Virus record (IMG/VR): IMGVR_UViG_3300010391_000184
Coordinates: 1-32,406 of that record
Strand: one strand, 5' to 3'
DNA: 32,406 nt
Origin: a virus
Shown: positions 13,705 to 21,786 of the stretch, one piece after another
How the letters are laid out: every line of letters starts with the position of its first letter
Numbering within the stretch: the stretch's first letter is position 1
Position numbers and translations under genes: made by a program
The notes under the pieces: model-generated
What the model was told of the DNA's origin: nothing
Databases searched by the model: none
The model's input: the letters and a program-made list of their open reading frames with translations, nothing else

Positions 13705-14890
13705 CGAGCCCCATCTCCCTACGCTGATGTTGCATAACCTTGAATTCGAGCAGTGAATCTAACGCATTGTAAATCAGAAGCTCTTTCCTAGACACACGAT
13801 CTATCCGGTTAGTATCATTAGCGTGTTTCGCTTTCAGATAATCCGCAACTCCCTGTTCCCAACCCCCCACACCCAAACGAATAAACGCCTGGAATTTGAT
13901 ACTACAGATTCCAGGTCGGTTATCGAGACAATGTGCAGCAAGCATAGTGTCCCAATACCAACTAGCTACCCCCCTTCCGAACACACGACGCGTCCATCTC
14001 TCCTCGAACTTCATGTTGGACGCGACTTTGAGTAAATCACGATTGAACAGAACACGGGACAGAGGCTCCAACTGCTCTTCACCAATCATACATGCCCAAG
14101 CACCACGACCCTCAAAACAAAAGCTGCAACTAACAATGCGATGCTCGGACCTATCCGGCTTCAGTCCGGTGGTCTCATAATCAAATGCCAGTATACCCCG
14201 TCCGGCTGCAAGATCATTCAAACGCTTGACGGCCTCCTTACCATCCATTACAATCTCGACTTGAGATTTAAGATCCTGCATACTATGCAGTTTGGGCAAC
14301 GGGCGACCATCAAGTCGGAATGCAGTTTTCAAATCACGTTTGAAGTCCAGCTGTGTTATCTTATCATTCCTCATCCGCAACAAATACGATGGATGATACG
14401 TCGGGCACAACCAACATCCATACTCGAGCAACGGAATCTTAAATCCTCGCCACTTCGTTACGGGTATGCCATAACGATCCCACTCGGTAGGAATTACCTG
14501 GTGCAGTGCCCACTCACCTAAAGTGACGACAACGTCGAATCCCCTGGTAAGTAGAAGCTGACGGAGCACTGGACGACAGGCCGCATGATACTCCAACCTC
14601 ATTACATTCTTCGGAGGTCGGCAGATGATCGAATTGGTTATTGTACAATCATCCAAATCATAACCACACGACTCAATCACCTCGCGCAAGTACGCCCCCG
14701 CCTGCCCAACGAACTGCCTCCCTACCTGGTCCTCGTTCTCTCCAGGAGCCTCCCCTACGATAAGGACTCTATTACGAGCTAGTCCAGACGATTTCATTTT
14801 CGGAGAGTGGCAGTTAGCATATAAACCACAAAGGTGGCATTGTGGAAGTGTTAACGACGACTCAAAACCTGTATCGAAAAGTGGTGCCAC
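13691..14890 (-). CDS. Uracil-DNA glycosylase-like plus 3'-5' exonuclease protein, 399 aa
   Basis: Residues 1-195 resemble family 4 uracil-DNA glycosylases: CHLC (18-21) with C90 and C105 make the CX2C...CX14C iron-sulfur pattern, GEAPGENE is at 46-53 and YHPSYLL at 165-171. Residues 225-390 are a DEDDy 3'-5' exonuclease: FDYET (236-240), SNMKFEERW (with E where D is usual) and YNALDSLLE near the end. This is the N-terminal part of a SPO1-like DNA polymerase, encoded apart from the polymerase domain that follows in an overlapping frame. It could proofread and sense uracil during synthesis. Confidence 0.88.
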   Translation of the reverse strand: MAPLFDTGFESSLTLPQCHLCGLYANCHSPKMKSSGLARNRVLIVGEAPGENEDQVGRQFVGQAGAYLREVIESCGYDLDDCTITNSIICRPPKNVMRLEYHAACRPVLRQLLLTRGFDVVVTLGEWALHQVIPTEWDRYGIPVTKWRGFKIPLLEYGCWLCPTYHPSYLLRMRNDKITQLDFKRDLKTAFRLDGRPLPKLHSMQDLKSQVEIVMDGKEAVKRLNDLAAGRGILAFDYETTGLKPDRSEHRIVSCSFCFEGRGAWACMIGEEQLEPLSRVLFNRDLLKVASNMKFEERWTRRVFGRGVASWYWDTMLAAHCLDNRPGICSIKFQAFIRLGVGGWEQGVADYLKAKHANDTNRIDRVSRKELLIYNALDSLLEFKVMQHQRREMGLDGHD

Positions 14891-14891
14891 A

Positions 14892-15962
14892 CTATGCCTT
14901 GTTCTGGAGCGCGATCACGAAAGTCAGTTCCTTCGTCTTCGCCACTATCCTGTTCTCGTGCACAACAACAGCACAAGAATAGTCCATGATGTTGGCAAGC
15001 AACTTCGGATGCACTTCAAAAGCAAGATCGGGACCAGTATAATCAATACTGAATGTCTCACGATACCATCCAGTCTGGCATTTCGACGCGATCTTCCCCT
15101 TCTTCTTCGCGGAACACAAATCCACCGAAACCCGCGTCGCGTAACCTACACCCTCCGCTGTGACCATTGCCCGGTGAATCATACTGCGAAGTTGCTTAGG
15201 CAGCTCGATCGGTGTCCCACCCTTGGACTTACAAACAGGCGCGAGATCGGGATACTTCTCAAGCTGGATACCCCGCACACCAAGAACCAAACGCTTCGAC
15301 TTGAAGAAACACCACCTCTTCAACATCGAGAACTGATCGAAACCACAATGCTGGAAGAACCCCTGCATCGACCTACCGGACGACCATCCTGCACCGGACA
15401 CCTTCCAATAGTTGGTAGGATCAATACAGCTGGCAGCGAGGAATATCTCATCACTAAACGATGTCTTGCCTTTCCACCTAAACAATCGGTAGTTGTCGGT
15501 GGCCTCAAGTACATCCGGAGATATGTGAACACAAGTCGAAGATCCGAAGTTCTCCTCGGATCCGCACACACCGGAAGCTGTGGTAAGATAGTCAAGCGTT
15601 TCGCGCGGTAACGACAACCATTTCTTCGGCTGGGGCAGGTCGGTAGAGGTAATCTTAACGTCACGAGTACCCATTATACCTCCAGCCCGCCTGTGACCCT
15701 TGAATACCAACTCATCGCCTTTCTGAGCGATATCAACTTCCTTGTCAGGAAATCGATCCAACAAGTCAATGATATCAACCGATGGTACGACAAGATCAAT
15801 CCCCTCAAGCCCGAGAACCTTAGCATACAAGTCGCCACCAAACACTTCAATACAACCATTGCGGAAGATGAATGCGTCTGATTGCTCGACTATACCACGC
15901 TTCGACAACGCAAACGCCACACGTTGCAATCTAGCAATCAGCCTCGAGCGTTGAATAATCAT
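14892..15962 (-). CDS. DnaN-like sliding clamp, 356 aa
   Basis: Length and pattern fit a beta-clamp: an N-terminal MIIQRSRLIARLQRVAFALS helix, repeated beta-alpha units through the protein, and a C-terminal segment EVHPKLLANIMDYSCAVVVH...LTFVIAL near the end, like the last domain of DnaN. Similarity is at the fold-pattern level rather than strict motifs, so the call rests partly on its neighbours, the clamp loader and polymerase. The ATG overlaps the preceding small gene's stop as ATGA, with AAGGA 6 bases before it. Confidence 0.75.
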   Translation of the reverse strand: MIIQRSRLIARLQRVAFALSKRGIVEQSDAFIFRNGCIEVFGGDLYAKVLGLEGIDLVVPSVDIIDLLDRFPDKEVDIAQKGDELVFKGHRRAGGIMGTRDVKITSTDLPQPKKWLSLPRETLDYLTTASGVCGSEENFGSSTCVHISPDVLEATDNYRLFRWKGKTSFSDEIFLAASCIDPTNYWKVSGAGWSSGRSMQGFFQHCGFDQFSMLKRWCFFKSKRLVLGVRGIQLEKYPDLAPVCKSKGGTPIELPKQLRSMIHRAMVTAEGVGYATRVSVDLCSAKKKGKIASKCQTGWYRETFSIDYTGPDLAFEVHPKLLANIMDYSCAVVVHENRIVAKTKELTFVIALQNKA

Positions 15963-16195
15963 TTCTTGTCCTTTCCTGCAAGTACTGAAAGTGGCCTCTC
16001 CAAACAGATATGTCGCAGGTGGTCTGTCTGGATTTCAAAAAACGATACAAGCCTACCCAAACCTGGAAACCGTTTGTGAAGACGTTTGAAGCGCTTTGGC
16101 TTACTCATCCAATCACGCATCCCACCGAGATACACAATAGTATGCTCGGCTAGAGTAACGTTCTTACCGCGGCTCCGGCGAATCTTCTTGGCCAA
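15959..16195 (-). CDS. Small basic hypothetical protein, about 78 aa
   Basis: The frame encodes AKKIRRSRGKNVTLAEHTIV and then a basic segment MSKPKRFKRLHKRFPGLGR, with no recognised family. Its stop overlaps the clamp ATG (ATGA), which argues for translation. The start is uncertain: a TTG at 16195 has GAGAG 6 bases upstream and overlaps the DpdA-like gene by 46 bases, a TTG at 16258 would overlap by 109, and the ATG at 16120 would avoid overlap but lacks a ribosome site. A clamp- or DNA-associated role is plausible from charge and position only. Confidence 0.55.
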   Translation of the reverse strand: MAKKIRRSRGKNVTLAEHTIVYLGGMRDWMSKPKRFKRLHKRFPGLGRLVSFFEIQTDHLRHICLERPLSVLAGKDKK

Positions 16196-16950
16196 GACAA
16201 TCTCTCTTTCATAAAGCGGTGAAAGTAATACACGTTCACCTGGTAACGCGCCGACCAACTATGCCTTACACCATCATCACCTTCAATTTCACAACCGCAA
16301 GCCTGGACATACGACCTAACGTAATCAATCTCTTCAGGATTCAGGTATATCCGGTATCTGCGCTTACCACGCCACTGCATCTTCGGACCGGTAACAAAAC
16401 ACGTAAATGGTGTCCTTCTGAAATCATACTGACCTTCGGTAGGTTTAGGAATCAACAACGCGCCAACCGAAGCGTGCCTGAGCCAGGAAGTGCTATCAAT
16501 CGAATACCACGGATAACGCTCCATCAATCTAAAGCTAGCCAATCCCAGGCCATGCACACGAACCTTAGGCATGGACTTGTCATCCAGGAAGTACCGCTGC
16601 CACACAGAATCAAGAACAACCTGACGCTTCTTGTTTGAACGGAATGCAAGGTTACCAAGTGCAACATAGTCAGTCAGTTCAAGATACTTTGCCAGGTACC
16701 TCTCCGGTACGTTCACATGGTACACAGGCAGGGGATTCAAGCCGAGGTCCCGCATCCTCAGCCAGTTACAGTAGCTGTACTCTCCATCTCCTACACGGTC
16801 CAGATTTATGTAAACCAAATCGCAGTTAGGGTATGAACGAATGAGTCGCTTTACATACTTGACGTACTCATCAAAGTCCACCGAGCCACCAAGACTCCAC
16901 GCACTGAACGCCCCGGAATCCAACATGAATGGTACGTGGAGTTTACTCAT
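16150..16950 (-). CDS. dpdA: DpdA-like DNA 7-deazaguanine transglycosylase, 266 aa
   Basis: The opening motif FMLDSGAFSAWSLGG (residues 8-22), with the catalytic-type Asp, and a TIM-barrel-like pattern (DLVYINLDRVGDG, LPVYHVN, VHGLGLASFRLMERYPWYSIDSTSW) are those of the phage DpdA group, distant relatives of tRNA-guanine transglycosylase. DpdA swaps guanine in DNA for preQ0 or a derivative. The gene directly follows FolE, QueC, QueE and QueD genes, which make preQ0, completing a base-modification pathway that would shield DNA from restriction. The start overlaps the FolE stop by ATGA. Confidence 0.83.
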   Translation of the reverse strand: MSKLHVPFMLDSGAFSAWSLGGSVDFDEYVKYVKRLIRSYPNCDLVYINLDRVGDGEYSYCNWLRMRDLGLNPLPVYHVNVPERYLAKYLELTDYVALGNLAFRSNKKRQVVLDSVWQRYFLDDKSMPKVRVHGLGLASFRLMERYPWYSIDSTSWLRHASVGALLIPKPTEGQYDFRRTPFTCFVTGPKMQWRGKRRYRIYLNPEEIDYVRSYVQACGCEIEGDDGVRHSWSARYQVNVYYFHRFMKERLSWPRRFAGAAVRTLL

Positions 16951-17522
16951 CTGCCTATCATCCTGAAGAACTCGTCCTTGACATTCGGCAACCTAAACAC
17001 ACCACGCATACATGATGTAACCATTATCGAATTCTGCTTCATCACACCTCTACAACTCATACAGGTGTGTTTGGCTTCCAATACACATCCACAACCACTA
17101 GGCTGTAACTTCTCCACCAACTTATCGGTTACCTGAACTCCGATACGTTCCTGGATTTGCAACCTCCTAGCATAGCAGTCAAGAAGCCTGGCTAACTTTG
17201 ACACTCCAATGATTCGGCAGTCGGTGGGTAGATATCCGATAGAAGCGGTACCTGAAAACGGCATGAGATGATGTTCGCAATAGGAAGTGAATTCAATATC
17301 ACGCAGCACTACCATTTCATCGCAACCCGCCTCTACAAACGTAGTGAATAGCAGGTCCGGGTCAATTCTATACCCTACAAACGACGAATTCAACCACGCT
17401 TCTGCCACACGCCTGGGAGTGTCCACAAGACCAGGACGTGTCACATCCTCGCCCAACGTTAGCAGCATAGTGGTAACTGAACTCTGCAATGCTAAGCGAG
17501 GTTCTATATCCTCGGCATTCAT
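16947..17522 (-). CDS. folE: GTP cyclohydrolase I, 191 aa
   Basis: The conserved order is clear: GLVDTPRRVAEAW (about residues 31-43), FTSYCEHHLMPF (about 78-89, zinc Cys and His), GVSKLARLLDCYARRLQIQE (about 106-125) and the second zinc Cys in HTCMSCRGV (about 152-160). The enzyme converts GTP to dihydroneopterin triphosphate, the first step toward preQ0. The ATG overlaps the stop of the QueC C-terminal frame as ATGA. Having its own copy suggests that the phage needs a large flux into 7-deazaguanine. Confidence 0.94.
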   Translation of the reverse strand: MNAEDIEPRLALQSSVTTMLLTLGEDVTRPGLVDTPRRVAEAWLNSSFVGYRIDPDLLFTTFVEAGCDEMVVLRDIEFTSYCEHHLMPFSGTASIGYLPTDCRIIGVSKLARLLDCYARRLQIQERIGVQVTDKLVEKLQPSGCGCVLEAKHTCMSCRGVMKQNSIMVTSCMRGVFRLPNVKDEFFRMIGR

Positions 17523-18090
17523 TGTCCGTACCCCGAGAAGATTGTTTCTCGATCCACTCCCAAACTATCAAGCTCCTCCCAAACCTGTTCCTTTGTCAGA
17601 CCGAGCAACGGGGCGCAAACCTGTACGGGCCTGGACAACGATACACGCAACAACTCGTTCATTTTGTACACAAAGTCCTGCGTGCAATCAGGAAAGCCAT
17701 TCAGTTTGCTGGTGTAGTTAGCTCCGTACCAAACCTCCGACGCTCCCATAGACTCGGCCCACGAAACAGCTACGGAAAGAAATACCAGGTTGCGAGCAGG
17801 GACATACATCGAGTGAACACCTGGATAATCGACTTCTGTAGTCAACAAACGGGATTTCACATCGACAAACGCCGCCCTCAAACTACACTGACGATGCACA
17901 AGAATCTGTGGGGAAAAGGGAGAAGAACAAATGCAACAGCAGCTCCCACTTCCTCCTCCTCCATCCTCTGTCCGTACCGAAATATCAGAGCATACACTAC
18001 ATACCCCAAACGCTTAGCACGTTCCATCAGTAAACGAGAATCCGCCCCACCACTGAACAGGATTACTACTTTCTTCTGTGCAACTGCCAT
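17519..18090 (-). pseudogene. queC: QueC-like preQ0 synthase, frameshifted and lacking the zinc-binding tail
   Basis: Frame 1 (17878-18090) encodes the N-terminal ATP-binding part, VVILFSGGADSRLLMERAKR and FRYGQRMEEEE. Frame 2 (stop at 17519) encodes the rest, including YVPARNLVFLSVAVSWAE, WYGANY and GFPDCTQDF, all QueC landmarks. A -1 shift near 17880-17925 joins them into about 190 residues. The product ends at RETIFSGYGQ, before the C-terminal Cys cluster that binds zinc in usual QueC (about 230 aa). Start support is good (AGGAG, 6-base spacer). It could be a sequencing error, programmed frameshifting or a real lesion; no canonical X XXY YYZ slip site was found. Confidence 0.8.
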
Positions 18091-18099
18091 GACAAACTC

Positions 18100-18777
18100 C
18101 TAACGCAAACCCCAATCCTTGTGACGTTGTTCCGACACCCTCCACGACGGGTCTTTCATTACCATTGCCACGACTTCCTTTATGTTGGTAGGAGGCGTGG
18201 CCCCGGGATCGTACAGCGGCTGCAAGTACTTCACTGGCCACTTCAACGAGCCCCAATCCTCTACAATACGACTGAAATCGAAATCCTTCCACTTCCCCTG
18301 GATATCGTACACCACCTTAAGAGCCACACGTGGATTCTGTAGTAGCACTCTATACCAATAACCATACACCTCATCCCAATTCTTGATTCGTGATGCGTCC
18401 AGCTTAGGAGACACTACCACCTGTGTGAATTTGTGAATGCCTGGAATGGGAAACATACCATTCGTTTCAATGTGAAGCGAAAACCCGCACAAGTCAAACA
18501 GGTAGTCCACAAGAGCTTCGTCAACAGAGCGAGACGGCTCACCACCTGTGAAACAAACGTGTTCGATTCCATTCCAAACCGATCTTGTTCCAACAGCCTT
18601 TGTAACTAAACGTGCTAGCTCTCCAGGATCCTCTGCCTTCATCTTGAAACTGAAATCCGTGTCACACCACACGCAACGCAAGTTACAACCCGCCATACGC
18701 ACGAACGTCATAGCTTGACCGGCCCACGGCCCCTCTCCCTGGATTGAATAGAAGATTTCGGAAATTCTGTACGTCAC
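18100..18777 (-). CDS. queE: QueE-like radical SAM enzyme (7-carboxy-7-deazaguanine synthase), 225 aa
   Basis: The [4Fe-4S]/SAM motif CNLRCVWC is at residues 31-38, preceded by IFYSIQGEGPWAG (about 8-20), the QueE hallmark, and followed by CFTGGEPS (about 76-83) and LHIETNG. The enzyme converts carboxytetrahydropterin to 7-carboxy-7-deazaguanine. I chose the GTG at 18777, which has GGAG 7 bases upstream and lies 4 bases after the QueD stop; an ATG at 18825 is in frame but has only a poor site and would overlap queD. Confidence 0.9.
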   Translation of the reverse strand: MTYRISEIFYSIQGEGPWAGQAMTFVRMAGCNLRCVWCDTDFSFKMKAEDPGELARLVTKAVGTRSVWNGIEHVCFTGGEPSRSVDEALVDYLFDLCGFSLHIETNGMFPIPGIHKFTQVVVSPKLDASRIKNWDEVYGYWYRVLLQNPRVALKVVYDIQGKWKDFDFSRIVEDWGSLKWPVKYLQPLYDPGATPPTNIKEVVAMVMKDPSWRVSEQRHKDWGLR

Positions 18778-18781
18778 GGCA

Positions 18782-19222
18782 CTACTCCATCTCACAGTAA
18801 CTAGCACCACACGTGGTGGTTTCATTTACTGTAACCTGGAAAACCTCCACACCTCTGCTCACCAATTCGGTACCATTAACGAAACACCTCAGCCGTGTGA
18901 AGATATGCCGGGCAAGACATTCGGCAGTTGGATTGAACTGGCATATCATGACACGCTTCAGATCTTTTCGTCGAGCATACGTCTTAGCAATCTCTACAGG
19001 CAACAACAATGCATGATCGAATTCTGCCCGGATTTCGTCAATGAACTCGCGAAGTCTACCAAAATCAACCACCATGCCGTTTCCATCCAGACATGATGCC
19101 TGCAACGAAATACGACACTTGTATGAGTGTCCATGTATACAATCCGAACACTCCTTACTGAAACAACCGGGTAGCAACTGATGTGCCGCCTCAAAACTAA
19201 ATTCCTTCTCAACGACGTACAT
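18782..19222 (-). CDS. queD: QueD-like 6-carboxytetrahydropterin synthase, 146 aa
   Basis: Residues FSFEAAHQL (8-16) and CSDCIHGHSYKC (25-36) give the zinc histidines and the catalytic-cysteine region, DFGRLREFIDEI (about 55-66) and FDHALLL (about 71-77) are the next family motifs, and VNETTTC near the end supplies the catalytic Glu. It makes carboxytetrahydropterin from the FolE product. ATG with GGGAG 6 bases upstream is at 19222, one base from the end of the helicase gene, so it is translated within the replication operon. Confidence 0.9.
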   Translation of the reverse strand: MYVVEKEFSFEAAHQLLPGCFSKECSDCIHGHSYKCRISLQASCLDGNGMVVDFGRLREFIDEIRAEFDHALLLPVEIAKTYARRKDLKRVMICQFNPTAECLARHIFTRLRCFVNGTELVSRGVEVFQVTVNETTTCGASYCEME

Positions 19223-19223
19223 G

Positions 19224-20663
19224 CTATTCTCCCTTAACCTTCTCCCTTCTATTATCAATCGCCGAACAACACAGAGCACGCGATAGAGCGAAACACTGAG
19301 CAACCCACAGACACTTCGCAGGTTGATATGCTGACTCACGTAGCACCAACCAGTTCAAACGCATCAGGTTCAGTTGCTTCTCAGTCTCTATCTGGTTCAG
19401 ACCCAACATGCCAGTAACGTGTGCTAGCTTCCTCTTGTCCTCACTGAAGTTACGCATCGTCTGCGTCTGGCGGTCATACGATTCGGTATCAGCTTGCGTA
19501 GGTGCTACCACCAAACAATGCCGCTCTTGACTAAGACGCCGCATAGCCGCCCAAATGGAATTGACCTGATCACGCGCCTGTAACCGCGGATCTTCAGGAG
19601 CCAGGATATCGGCATAGTCAATAACCACAACGTCGGGAATGAAGTTGTGCTGAACTTCCCACCCATCCAGAATCGACTCCAAATTCTTTACACTAAGCGA
19701 GCCTGTTGGATGTACGGACACCAACAAGTACGGACGATGAGCAGGTATACCACATCTACGCAAGAACTTCTTGATCGCTGCCGAACAACTCCCCATACTT
19801 ACTGGTTCGGAACACTTATGGTTTCGGTAGGACACCGATGGAGTTTCGTCAAGCCCCACGAACTCAACCCTCTCTGGCACCCTAATAACGCCACACTGAG
19901 ACTTCCACAACGGGAGGCCAGTGATGCGAACAGCAATTCGCCGGAGGATCTGTCCTTCTGACAAGTCCCCCACCTCGAACAACGCCACACGACGACGCTG
20001 CTTCAATGCCTGCATCACAAACTCCAACGCCCAGAATGTCTTGCCTCTCTTCTCCGGCGCCTGTATACCTATCAACGAATCCCGTGCACAAGCAACATTC
20101 AAAAAACGGCCTGCAGGGCCGGGAAACAGCAACAACGGATCGGTATGTTCGGTGAATGCCCGGTCCCAAGCCTCGACGTCGTCAAACGGATTGACTCCCG
20201 TTTCTGCCCTGACATCCGCACACCGAAACGACTGCACGGCACGAAGAGCCTCGTCCACCTTCCCTCGATGCATAGATTCTTGCAGTGAATCAGTTAACCT
20301 GGACAACCGGCGTCCGGCAACGTACGAACCAAGCTGATCCTGCAGGTAGGCAAGATTGATCTTCTCGACGGATTTGAACGACGCCCCGAACTCGGTAAGC
20401 AAAGTGTGCAGAGAATTCGCATCAGCTTCCGGACGATCGCCACTCTCCAGCCAGGCAAAGTAGATTGACTCGATTGCCTGCTTAGGTGCCACTCCGTACG
20501 TCTTGTAGTAGTCCAGGGACCACTGAGCAAGCATCCTCAACTGAGGTGACAGGAGTAGGGCGGGGTCGAGCTTCAATGACGCGAGAGCGGCGAAGGCGTC
20601 ACTTACCATCAACGCCAGTACCAACTGCTTCTCTACTGTAGTATCAAGCCGTTTACGCAGCAT
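19224..20663 (-). CDS. DnaB-like replicative helicase, 479 aa
   Basis: The N-terminal helical domain (residues 1-110) resembles DnaB-N, and the RecA-type core has a Walker A APEKRGKT (202-209, Ala in place of the first Gly), a FEVGDLSEGQILRRIA segment (about 225-240), Walker B DVVVIDYADIL (about 345-355) and VVAPTQAD (about 384-391). It should form a hexamer that unwinds the fork with the primase. The last 50 residues are Arg- and Cys-rich (CLWVAQCFALSRALCCSA) and look atypical; a separate tail or a frame change there is possible. It overlaps the previous gene by 11 bases. Confidence 0.87.
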   Translation of the reverse strand: MLRKRLDTTVEKQLVLALMVSDAFAALASLKLDPALLLSPQLRMLAQWSLDYYKTYGVAPKQAIESIYFAWLESGDRPEADANSLHTLLTEFGASFKSVEKINLAYLQDQLGSYVAGRRLSRLTDSLQESMHRGKVDEALRAVQSFRCADVRAETGVNPFDDVEAWDRAFTEHTDPLLLFPGPAGRFLNVACARDSLIGIQAPEKRGKTFWALEFVMQALKQRRRVALFEVGDLSEGQILRRIAVRITGLPLWKSQCGVIRVPERVEFVGLDETPSVSYRNHKCSEPVSMGSCSAAIKKFLRRCGIPAHRPYLLVSVHPTGSLSVKNLESILDGWEVQHNFIPDVVVIDYADILAPEDPRLQARDQVNSIWAAMRRLSQERHCLVVAPTQADTESYDRQTQTMRNFSEDKRKLAHVTGMLGLNQIETEKQLNLMRLNWLVLRESAYQPAKCLWVAQCFALSRALCCSAIDNRREKVKGE

Positions 20664-21786
20664 CTAGTATCTTCAAAAGCCACTCCGGCAAGGCAGCCTG
20701 GGCAACTTCCCTATAACGAGCAGCAATCATGGCCATGAAGTGCTTACCACCAGGTTCGAACTCAGTCAGGTCACCGTTCCAGCTTTTAGGCCAGTTGCGA
20801 ACAAGTGAAATGAGATACTGACCTACCTGCTCGGCAAATGAAAGGCTACAGTAAGCCGTGAACTGTTCGGCAGTGAAGCGAATGAGAGTCTCACGTGAAT
20901 CACGTCCGTTATTCGCCACGGCACGAGCTTCTTTATCAAACCTAGCCTGGACCAGCTTATCCCAAGCATCTACACGAGCATATAACCTGGCTAGCACACT
21001 CGCATCAATACGCCAATCAAGCTCGGCACAGGAAAGATCACGCTCCGCAATTCTAAACCATTTCGAATCCTTCGGCAGGTCAGCAGCAGGGTGAGCCAGC
21101 TGCCACTTCTCCAGGATCCAACCAAACGTGCCACGGAACATCTTACCGGAGTAAACCTGTGGAAGCTTACCAGACGGATTCTTACGTCGCTTCTGACAGT
21201 ACCAACGTAACACGGTCCAAATACGTTCTCGTGACACCCCGTCCTCCTCGTGGAGCAGACGGAACTGTTCAGCCCACATCATCAGATGACGACCGTATCT
21301 AAACCCGTCCACTTCCTGGATCATCTTAATCAGCAGTTCAGCCATTACAATCCAGGTCTGGTCGATTCTTTTGATTCCTTTGCCATTTTTCACCAATACC
21401 AGATTTGGTGCCCGCACTACCCCTTTCCTTTCATTTTTTTTCTTGGAAGAAATAGAAGAAAGAATATAGTAGTATAAACGACCCTGGGAGGATTTGGTGA
21501 GTGTTTCGCGGCTCCTGCTTGCACCAGGGTTGTTTTTCGGACCAACCTGGTGACGTTTTACTCTACCAAGTTTGGTGCCCAATTTCAGGATGGTTTTTGC
21601 GTGCTTGTAGTGCCTTTCAATGACCCGTTGTTTTAGTCCCAGAACGTGAGCGATCTGTCCAAATGAGGGGGGTTCCTTTCCCCATGCTTGTCGTACAAAT
21701 TCGTATAGGATGATACGTTGGGCGATAGCGGATAAGTCTTTTCTTTTCAATACTGCTAACAGGAAAGTGAGGGTGTCTCTTTTCAT
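20653..21786 (-). CDS. Helix-turn-helix replication-associated protein, 377 aa
   Basis: Residues 35-70 (PPSFGQIAHVLGLKQRVIER) form a clear helix-turn-helix. A basic linker with a KKKNERKG segment follows (about 95-125), then a helical C-terminal region rich in Trp (for example FGWILEKWQLAH) of unknown fold. It lies between primase and helicase, the usual place for a helicase loader or initiator in phages, and may play such a part; no AAA+ Walker motif is present. The ATG overlaps the primase stop as ATGA with GGAG upstream. Confidence 0.72.
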   Translation of the reverse strand: MKRDTLTFLLAVLKRKDLSAIAQRIILYEFVRQAWGKEPPSFGQIAHVLGLKQRVIERHYKHAKTILKLGTKLGRVKRHQVGPKNNPGASRSRETLTKSSQGRLYYYILSSISSKKKNERKGVVRAPNLVLVKNGKGIKRIDQTWIVMAELLIKMIQEVDGFRYGRHLMMWAEQFRLLHEEDGVSRERIWTVLRWYCQKRRKNPSGKLPQVYSGKMFRGTFGWILEKWQLAHPAADLPKDSKWFRIAERDLSCAELDWRIDASVLARLYARVDAWDKLVQARFDKEARAVANNGRDSRETLIRFTAEQFTAYCSLSFAEQVGQYLISLVRNWPKSWNGDLTEFEPGGKHFMAMIAARYREVAQAALPEWLLKILDAA

